A DNA stretch of 38,294 nt from an uncultured Bacteroidales bacterium (GTDB taxonomy: Bacteria > Bacteroidota > Bacteroidia > Bacteroidales > UBA932). The stretch spans positions 1-38,294 of the forward strand of contig CAMKAJ010000024.1 of the NCBI GenBank assembly GCA_946410455.1, read 5' to 3'. A model generated the notes under the pieces. It ran no database searches and was not told the origin of the DNA. It saw only the letters and a program-made list of their open reading frames with translations. This document shows, piece after piece, positions 32,418-38,294 of the stretch. The first letter of the stretch is position 1. Every line of letters begins with the position of its first letter. Made by a program: the position numbers and the translations under genes.

Positions 32418-33616
32418 CAGGCCTTTGGCTTGCGGGACGACAGCAGCGACACTGCCAGTCCCACCGCTGCTACGCTGCACAGCGTAAGAACTACGTCCCC
32501 GGCCTTAAGTACTACCGGGTACGCATCTACCAGGAAGTTTCCCGGCATCTTTACCAGCCCTAAGTGCTGCTGCAGCAGCGCCAGTGCTATGCCGGCAATA
32601 ATGCCTACGGCCATGCCGAGAAGCGAAATCAGCCACCCCTCCATTACGAATATGCGCCTCACAAGGGCAGGTGAGGCCCCCATCGCACGCAATGTCTCCA
32701 TGTCATCTTCTTTCTCTATAATGAGCATGGAGAGCGAGCCGTAGATATTTAGAGCCACTATGATTACCACGAAAAGCAGGATAATGAAGACCGCCAGCTT
32801 CTCATAGCGCATCATCTTGAAGAGCGTAGGCTGCTGCTCGTATCGGTCCAGGAGAGTGCATAGACCGGCGTAGTCCCGTTTGAAGCGGCGCACTGCCTGC
32901 TTGCTGCTGTCTTTGAGAATGATTTCCACTCCGCTTACTTCTTCGCCGCTGCTGCCCATGAGCTTGCGCATAGTGTGAAGGGGAATAATCATGAGCTCCG
33001 CGTCCATGTCGCTGCTCACGCTCATCAGCGCGCTCGGGAATACGCTTACACTGCGTGCAGAAGCGGCTGGGTTGCTTGGCGATATCTTGGCATCCCGGTC
33101 TGGATAGTAGAGAGTTGCAGGGCTTACGAAACGGGGGTGAATGCCCATTTTGCGGGCCAGCGACACTCCAATTATGGCCATCTGCATGTCTCCCTTGTGG
33201 AGCCGGGCCTCGCCCTCTACGATATGCCCGGCGATGCTATCTGACTCTATGAAGCTGTCTTCTACGCCCCGGGCGCGGGCAATGCCCTGCTTGTCTTCGT
33301 AAGACAGGAAGACATTGTCTTCCAGCGTGTAGCGTATCTCGCGCACGCGGTTGTCGTCGAGCATCCTGTCTATTAGAGCTGAATCCGGCTCAAAGTGGGC
33401 GGCTCCGTCCGGACTCACCATCATGAGGTGCGGGCTGAGGTCTCCGATATTCTTCTCTATCAGGGTGTCGAATCCATTGTAAACGCTGAGTATCAGAATC
33501 AGCGCGGCCGTGCCAATAGCCATGCCCACGGCGCTGATCGCCGATATCACATTGATGACATTGTGTGACTTGCGTGCGAACAGGTACCGTAGCGCTATGA
33601 ACAGAGGCACGTTCAT
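32414..33616 (-). CDS. FtsX-like ABC permease (LolC/E type)
   Basis: This 400-residue protein has one membrane helix near residues 20-45, a large periplasmic domain, and three more helices (about 270-295, 325-355, 370-390). That is the layout of lipoprotein-releasing permeases LolC and LolE. N-terminal FIALRYLFARKSHNVINVIS matches the family. It moves lipoproteins from the inner membrane towards the outer membrane with an ATPase (LolD) not seen here. The ATG overlaps the rbfA stop by 4 bases. Confidence 0.87.
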   Translation of the reverse strand: MNVPLFIALRYLFARKSHNVINVISAISAVGMAIGTAALILILSVYNGFDTLIEKNIGDLSPHLMMVSPDGAAHFEPDSALIDRMLDDNRVREIRYTLEDNVFLSYEDKQGIARARGVEDSFIESDSIAGHIVEGEARLHKGDMQMAIIGVSLARKMGIHPRFVSPATLYYPDRDAKISPSNPAASARSVSVFPSALMSVSSDMDAELMIIPLHTMRKLMGSSGEEVSGVEIILKDSSKQAVRRFKRDYAGLCTLLDRYEQQPTLFKMMRYEKLAVFIILLFVVIIVALNIYGSLSMLIIEKEDDMETLRAMGASPALVRRIFVMEGWLISLLGMAVGIIAGIALALLQQHLGLVKMPGNFLVDAYPVVLKAGDVVLTLCSVAAVGLAVSLLSSRKPKAC

Positions 33617-33963
33617 TTGCGCAGCAGCTCGTCTATATGTTCTGCGTAATCGAGCGTGGAATCCAGGTAGAAATCTATTTCCGGGACTATGCGCAGCTGC
33701 GATGCAACCTTGCGCCCCAGCTCACCGCGCAGCGCTTTCTTGTTGTCGTCCAGAAGATGCATTACGGCGGCCTGCTTGTCGGAGGGGAAAATGCTCACGA
33801 ATACCTTGGCCACGCTAAGGTCGGGACTGATACGCACCTCGCTCACCGTAACCATGGCTCCGCCGAACGCGGCCATGCCCTTGCTGCGGATGATCTCCGC
33901 CAGGTCGCGCTGTAGCTCGCGGGCTACTTTGAGCTGTCTTGTTCCTGCAGGCTTATTATCCAT
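33613..33963 (-). CDS. rbfA: Ribosome-binding factor A
   Basis: This 116-residue KH-fold protein helps mature the 30S subunit at low temperature. The body includes [18 protein letters not shown] and [20 protein letters not shown], the classic RbfA core. It overlaps tyrS by 8 bases and the permease by 4, so the three genes form a coupled operon. Confidence 0.93.
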   Translation of the reverse strand: MDNKPAGTRQLKVARELQRDLAEIIRSKGMAAFGGAMVTVSEVRISPDLSVAKVFVSIFPSDKQAAVMHLLDDNKKALRGELGRKVASQLRIVPEIDFYLDSTLDYAEHIDELLRK

Positions 33964-35248
33964 TGATCTTGATGATGTAATAGTCTTTCTTGCCCTTCTG
34001 TGCCAGGATGTATTTGCCGTCGATAATGTCGGCCTCGCTCAGCTGGCCACCGAAGTCGGTGAACTTCTCTTTGTTGATACTGAATCCGTTGCTCTGTATC
34101 ATTTTGCGGGCCTCTCCCTTGGAAGGGAAAATTGTGGTTTCTACTGCCAGGGCATCAAGGATGCCCAGAGGCAGCTTGGTGCGTTCTATCTCGAATGTAG
34201 GCACTCCTTCGAAAACGTCCAGGAAGGTCTTCTCGTCCAGGCTGCGCAGATCGTCTGCCGTGGCTTTGCCGAAGAGTATCCCGGAAGCCTTAACGGCATT
34301 CTCGTACTCCGCCTCTCCGTGCACCATAACCGTAACTTCGCGGGCCAGGAGTTTCTGGAGCTCACGCCGCTCGGGACATTCTTTGTGAGCTGCGATGGCC
34401 GTCTCTATGGTCTCTTTGTCGAGCATGGTGAAAATCTTGATGTAGCGCTCTGCGTCTGCGTCGCTTACGTTGAGCCAGAACTGATAGAACTGGTAGGGGC
34501 TGGTGCGTGAAGGGTCGAGCCAGATATTACCCTTCTCTGTCTTGCCGAACTTGCCGCCGTCGGCCTTGGTGATGAGAGGGCAGGTGAGTGCGAAGGCCTC
34601 TCCTGCGCCGGTGCGGCGTATCATTTCTGTGCCGGTGGTTATGTTGCCCCACTGGTCGGCGCCGCCGAGCTGGAGCTTTACGCCCCTGTGCTGGTACAGG
34701 TACAAGAAGTCATAGCCCTGCAGCAGCTGGTAAGAGAATTCGGTAAACGACATGCCCTCTGAGGAGTCGCGGCTGAGGCGCTTCTTCACGGAGTCTTTGC
34801 TCATCATGTAATTCACGGTAATCATCTTGCCTATGTCGCGGGCAAAGTTGATGAAGCTGTAGTCCTTCATCCAGTCGTAGTTGTTCACCAGCTCTGCCTT
34901 GTTGGGGGCGTCGGAGTTGAAGTCAAGGAATTTAGACAGCTGGGCCTTGATGCACTCTACGTTGTGTGCAAGGGTGGCTTCGTCCAGCAGGTTACGCTCC
35001 TGGCTTTTCATGGACGGGTCGCCAATCATTCCGGTAGCACCTCCCACGAGAGCGAATGGCTTGTGCCCGCATGCCTGGAAGTGCTTGAGAATCATTATAC
35101 TCACAAGATGTCCTATGTGCAGGGAATCTCCTGTTGGGTCGATTCCTACGTATGCAGATGCCGGACCTTTGAGCAATTCTTCCTCGGTTCCGGGCATAAT
35201 GTCGTGGATCATTCCTCTCCACTTTAACTCAGCTACAAAATTCTTCAT
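33956..35248 (-). CDS. tyrS: Tyrosine--tRNA ligase
   Basis: This 430-residue class I synthetase charges tRNA-Tyr. The HIGH motif is at residues 44-47 and the KMSKS-like loop reads KFGKT. A C-terminal S4-like domain follows residue 350. Length and motifs match TyrS. It heads the tyrS-rbfA-permease operon. Its promoter was not clear to me in the A/T-rich gap shared with tpiA. Confidence 0.96.
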   Translation of the reverse strand: MKNFVAELKWRGMIHDIMPGTEEELLKGPASAYVGIDPTGDSLHIGHLVSIMILKHFQACGHKPFALVGGATGMIGDPSMKSQERNLLDEATLAHNVECIKAQLSKFLDFNSDAPNKAELVNNYDWMKDYSFINFARDIGKMITVNYMMSKDSVKKRLSRDSSEGMSFTEFSYQLLQGYDFLYLYQHRGVKLQLGGADQWGNITTGTEMIRRTGAGEAFALTCPLITKADGGKFGKTEKGNIWLDPSRTSPYQFYQFWLNVSDADAERYIKIFTMLDKETIETAIAAHKECPERRELQKLLAREVTVMVHGEAEYENAVKASGILFGKATADDLRSLDEKTFLDVFEGVPTFEIERTKLPLGILDALAVETTIFPSKGEARKMIQSNGFSINKEKFTDFGGQLSEADIIDGKYILAQKGKKDYYIIKING

Positions 35249-35290
35249 TCTTTATTTAATTAAAGGAATGCAAATTTGGACATAATTTGC

Positions 35291-35298
35291 TAAATTTG
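35291..35298 (+). promoter_or_regulatory. Candidate tpiA -7 element
   Basis: TAAATTTG matches TAnnTTTG and lies 37 bases before the ATG. A TTG sits only 12 bases upstream of it, closer than normal, so support is partial. Confidence 0.45.
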
Positions 35299-35334
35299 CA
35301 ATCCAAGTTTAACGAAATTGTTTACCTATTTAAT

Positions 35335-36090
35335 ATGAGAAAGAAAATTGTTGCGGGTAACTGGAAAATGAACACTACAGTTCCCGAGGGCGTCGAGCTC
35401 GCAAAGGCAGTTCTTGCCAAGTCCGGTGAAGTTCCGGCAGAGGTTAAACTTATCGTTGCTACTCCTTTCACCCATCTCTGTCCCGTGGCTGAGGTGCTCA
35501 AGGGAAGCGCTGTAGGCCTTTCCGCAGAGAACTGCGCAGACAAGGAGAAGGGCGCATACACCGGTGAGGTTTCTGCTGCCATGCTCGCTTCTGCAGGATG
35601 CCAGTACACGATTCTCGGACACTCCGAGCGCCGTCAGTACTACGGAGAGACAGATGAGAAACTGGTTGAGAAAGTGCGTCTGGCACTTGCCAACGGTCTG
35701 GATGTCATCCTCTGCGTAGGCGAGAATCTCGAGGAGCGTGAGGCAGAACGTCATTTTGACGTTTGCGGAGCCCAGATCAAGAACGTCCTCTACAACTTCA
35801 GCGCAGAGGATATGAAGCACATTGTAGTAGCTTACGAGCCCGTATGGGCAATCGGAACCGGCAAGACTGCATCTGCCGAGCAGGCCGAGGAAATCCACGC
35901 TTTCATCCGCAAGACTATTGCCGACAAGTTCGGTGCAGCAGTGGCAGAAGAAACTACCATCTTGTACGGCGGTTCCTGCAAACCTTCAAACGCAAAGGAA
36001 CTCTTTGCTCAGAAGGATATCGATGGCGGTCTGATTGGTGGAGCGGCTCTTAAGGCCGATGACTTCATAGAGATAGGAAAGTCATTCTAA
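35335..36090 (+). CDS. tpiA: Triosephosphate isomerase
   Basis: This 251-residue glycolytic enzyme interconverts dihydroxyacetone phosphate and glyceraldehyde-3-phosphate. Catalytic Lys11 is in GNWKMN, the electrophile His in ILGHSERR and the Glu base in [12 protein letters not shown]. The frame is open 16 codons upstream, but the ATG at 35335 starts the standard [10 protein letters not shown]. Its 3' end overlaps the convergent lipoprotein gene by 9 bases. Confidence 0.97.
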   Translation: MRKKIVAGNWKMNTTVPEGVELAKAVLAKSGEVPAEVKLIVATPFTHLCPVAEVLKGSAVGLSAENCADKEKGAYTGEVSAAMLASAGCQYTILGHSERRQYYGETDEKLVEKVRLALANGLDVILCVGENLEEREAERHFDVCGAQIKNVLYNFSAEDMKHIVVAYEPVWAIGTGKTASAEQAEEIHAFIRKTIADKFGAAVAEETTILYGGSCKPSNAKELFAQKDIDGGLIGGAALKADDFIEIGKSF

Positions 36091-36495
36091 GATTCTGACT
36101 ACTACAGCATTGCGGCAGCTTTCGTCGCACAGCCATACTACATCACCCTCTATACGCACAGTATTCAGGGTGATGTTTGTTTTTGTGCGTTCTCCGGAAG
36201 TCGTGCTCCACAGTAAGCTGGCATTATACTGCGTGCCGGCTTTCTCCGGGATGCCGTCAAGGGTGAGTACAAAAAAATCCAGCATGCTGTCTGTGTGTGC
36301 GCGCCATTCGCAGTGCTGCTCGTTGTATGCGAGCTGGCAGGTCTTCTCGTTGTAGCGGAAAATGCAGGCTCCGTCGAGCTCCAGCCTTACGGTATTGTCG
36401 GCCACGAAGGAACTCAGATCGGTAATGCCCTGGGATTGGCAGCAGCAGAATAAAGTTGCAATGGATAATGTGGTAAGTATGCGGCTGAGTCTCAT
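36082..36495 (-). CDS. Small putative lipoprotein, unknown function
   Basis: This 137-residue protein begins [19 protein letters not shown], a lipoprotein signal with a Cys cluster at the lipobox. The mature part is beta-rich with several Cys residues. I do not recognise the family. Its ATG overlaps the M6 protease stop by 4 bases, so it is translated with the protease and may be its partner or inhibitor; that is inference from position only. Confidence 0.7.
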   Translation of the reverse strand: MRLSRILTTLSIATLFCCCQSQGITDLSSFVADNTVRLELDGACIFRYNEKTCQLAYNEQHCEWRAHTDSMLDFFVLTLDGIPEKAGTQYNASLLWSTTSGERTKTNITLNTVRIEGDVVWLCDESCRNAVVVRILE

Positions 36496-38222
36496 TGTAC
36501 AACAATCTTTTTTTGTATGACCTCTATGGAACCATCGGAATACCATAGTCTTGCTTCCAGGATTCCGCTTCCGCTGACTTCCCAGTATCCGCTTGCTCCG
36601 GTAGAGATGTAGCGGTTGTTGAATGTCCATTCCAGCTTCTCCACATTGCTGGCGTTATATATTCGCAGGGACAGCCTGGCGCCGGCGGGGAAGCTTCCGT
36701 CGTCGTTACGGTTCGTGAAATTCAGGTAGATGAAGGGACGCGATTCTTTCTGGTAACTCTTGGTGGTAAAAGTATTGCTTACAGAATAACTTGTGCCGTC
36801 TTTGCACAGTAACTTTATCACGGCTACGTACTTGGTGGACGGGGAGAGCTTTTCCAGAGTAGCCGAGAAGAGGCCTATCCCATTGCTTTTGGCATCGACG
36901 GTTAGCGACTTTGCGGCAGAATGGTCGCCCTCGGGGTGGCACACCGCCTCGCATTTCTGCACCTCCAGCGTGTTGTCTATACTCCAGCTGAGGATTGCTG
37001 CATCCTGGAACACACTGATTTCGCGTACGGCGATAGGTGTGATGATGTTGAAGCCCATGCTGCCGTCACTTAGGTAAGCAATGTCCTTTATCACGAGGTT
37101 GGAGGTGCTTCCGCTCCAGTACCGGAATGAAGGGTCGGTCTCTGACCCGAAGGAGTTGCGCCCTTCTTGCGGAAAAGATACTTTACGCAGGTCGCCTGTG
37201 CCCGGAACAGCAGCGATAACCATGGCGCATTGGTGGTCAGGGCGGCAGTTTACCTGGTTGGAACTCCAGCGCTCAGAGGCGGATAAGTTGCGGCGGTAAT
37301 AATCTGAGTACCAGCTGTTGTTGGTAGAACGGTCTACATGATAGATGAACAATCCTTTCCCTCCGATGAAGGCATCCCAGCCGGCCTCGTTCCTGCATTC
37401 GAGGAGGAAATATTCGTTTTCTACGTCGCTGTTTAATTTAAGATATTCCCGACTGCTATTTACAGGGTGCAGAGAGTGGAATCCGTAGCTGGTGGGAACG
37501 GGGGAGCCTATTCCGAGCTGCTCGAGTTCTATGGCGCAGAAGTTCGGGGGAGTGGTGCCACCGTTGTTCTTAAGCCCTCCATCCATTATGCTGAGCGAGC
37601 CCCAAAGACCCTTGGATGTGCCTCCGCTTCCACTCCCGTCTGTGTCGTACAAGTCTTGCAGGCCAAGGGAGTGGCAGAATTCGTGGCAGAAAGTGCCAAG
37701 AGGGGAGGTCTCCGTGCATAGGGTGATGCTGTCGGCAGTTTTGCCGTTTACGCTGATAACCCCGCCGCGCTCCCTGAGCGTAAGATGCTGGGGCCAGATG
37801 TATTCTGCTCCTGCGCCGTCAGACTCGCTGCCGCCTGCAGCTATAAAGCAAATGTTCTCTATCTTGCCGTCTCCGTCGTTGTCGTAAACGGAGAAGTCGC
37901 GATCTTGCAGCAGGCTTATGGCATCTCGCGCCAGCTGGTCTATGCGCTCATCTGCCCGTACTGTAGAGTTGGCCCCGTACCAATAAAGGTTTTTGGGCAG
38001 CGTGACTACGGGAAGCAATTCGAATGAATAGCTTCTGTATGGAGTGAATTGGTCGTTGAAATACTTTTGTGCCTGCAGCAGGGTGGCTGCAGTTTCTGAA
38101 AGTCTGTTATTGAACTTTATGTCCTGGAATTCCACCGGAATAACGGCAACCCTGTACCCTGTGGCGTAGCCGGCCAAGGATAGTGCCAGAATAGCTAAAG
38201 CGGTGGAAATCAGGCGTTTCAT
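36492..38222 (-). CDS. Secreted M6-family metalloprotease
   Basis: This 576-residue protein has a signal peptide (about 1-22) and an M6 (immune inhibitor A-like) peptidase domain with zinc motif HEFCH (180-184). DNDGDGK resembles a calcium-binding loop. From about residue 395 on it looks like fibronectin-type and C-terminal beta domains. M6 proteases cut extracellular proteins, though many commensals carry them without known targets. No typical C-terminal secretion tag was recognised. It is followed by an overlapping lipoprotein gene. Confidence 0.87.
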   Translation of the reverse strand: MKRLISTALAILALSLAGYATGYRVAVIPVEFQDIKFNNRLSETAATLLQAQKYFNDQFTPYRSYSFELLPVVTLPKNLYWYGANSTVRADERIDQLARDAISLLQDRDFSVYDNDGDGKIENICFIAAGGSESDGAGAEYIWPQHLTLRERGGVISVNGKTADSITLCTETSPLGTFCHEFCHSLGLQDLYDTDGSGSGGTSKGLWGSLSIMDGGLKNNGGTTPPNFCAIELEQLGIGSPVPTSYGFHSLHPVNSSREYLKLNSDVENEYFLLECRNEAGWDAFIGGKGLFIYHVDRSTNNSWYSDYYRRNLSASERWSSNQVNCRPDHQCAMVIAAVPGTGDLRKVSFPQEGRNSFGSETDPSFRYWSGSTSNLVIKDIAYLSDGSMGFNIITPIAVREISVFQDAAILSWSIDNTLEVQKCEAVCHPEGDHSAAKSLTVDAKSNGIGLFSATLEKLSPSTKYVAVIKLLCKDGTSYSVSNTFTTKSYQKESRPFIYLNFTNRNDDGSFPAGARLSLRIYNASNVEKLEWTFNNRYISTGASGYWEVSGSGILEARLWYSDGSIEVIQKKIVVQ

Positions 38223-38246
38223 GTGCCTTTTAGTAGCTTAGATGCA

Positions 38247-38280
38247 AAAGGCCGGTAACCTCGCGGCTCCCGACCTTTAA
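38247..38280. terminator. Terminator-like hairpin at the right edge
   Basis: AAAGG and CGG (38247-38255) pair with CCG and CCTTT (38270-38278) with one mismatch. A short T-run follows on the minus strand. It may end a minus-strand gene lying beyond the window. The rest of 38223-38294 shows no gene. Confidence 0.4.
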
Positions 38281-38294
38281 ACGTGTACTAAAAC

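Noticed and set aside
1..38294. tRNA, rRNA, insertion sequence or prophage
   Set aside because: The intergenic gaps are short apart from the repeat block; no cloverleaf, rRNA signature, transposase or integrase was recognised. A proper covariance-model search was not possible.

Overview
The window is chromosomal DNA from a member of the Bacteroidetes, most likely order Bacteroidales. The evidence is: promoters of the TAnnTTTG (-7) type with TTG about 18-20 bases upstream in front of several genes; few Shine-Dalgarno sites; a 29-residue basic AURKAIP1/COX24-like ribosomal protein next to HU; an OMP_b-brl-type outer-membrane protein with a carboxypeptidase-regulatory-like N-terminus; and Bacteroides-style families (NagB/PIG-L fusion, PASTA protein, RHH protein, M6 protease). 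I cannot fix the genus. No rRNA, tRNA, insertion sequence or CRISPR array was found.

Layout. 1-1000: a gene-free, repeat-packed block (72-, 52- and 91-bp periods) that ends in the terminator of rpsU. 1.0-3.7 kb: rpsU (minus), then a secreted PHP-fold phosphoesterase and an overlapping AAA ATPase. 3.7-6.2 kb: rplU-rpmA, serS, ruvC. 6.3-9.2 kb: a large outer-membrane barrel protein. 9.3-16.7 kb: an organophosphate/phosphate antiporter followed by ptsH (HPr) and ptsI (Enzyme I), convergent with a glycosyltransferase remnant-esterase-mtlD operon, and divergent from it mtlA, a three-domain mannitol EIICBA. 16.8-19.5 kb: a NagB-like/PIG-L fusion and canonical nagB. 19.5-24.1 kb: lon (minus), HU, the small ribosomal protein, RNase G. 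24.1-29.7 kb: minus-strand operon coaD, thioredoxin-like, RHH protein, lnt, LysE-type exporter, PASTA protein, rluD. 29.8-38.2 kb: ung, manA, DJ-1/PfpI, S4 protein, tyrS-rbfA-LolC/E-type permease (minus), tpiA, and a small lipoprotein with an M6 protease (minus).

How the genes fit together. HPr, Enzyme I, MtlA and MtlD form a complete mannitol phosphotransferase route (PEP -> EI -> HPr -> MtlA -> mannitol-1-phosphate -> fructose-6-phosphate). Sugar PTS is uncommon in Bacteroidales. This part of the window is visibly richer in G+C than its flanks. Enzyme I is about 90 residues shorter than E. coli EI: it lacks the linker between its two halves and the C-terminal helices, yet keeps the phospho-His and catalytic Cys. 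Next door, the two NagB-type genes feed glucosamine-6-phosphate to the same fructose-6-phosphate pool. The rest is housekeeping: translation, proteolysis, RNA decay, lipoprotein maturation, CoA and glycolysis.

Best leads: the compact PTS Enzyme I and its locus; the in-frame collapsed glycosyltransferase; the 91-bp array that carries copies of the rpsU terminator arm; and the 72-bp-period repeats.
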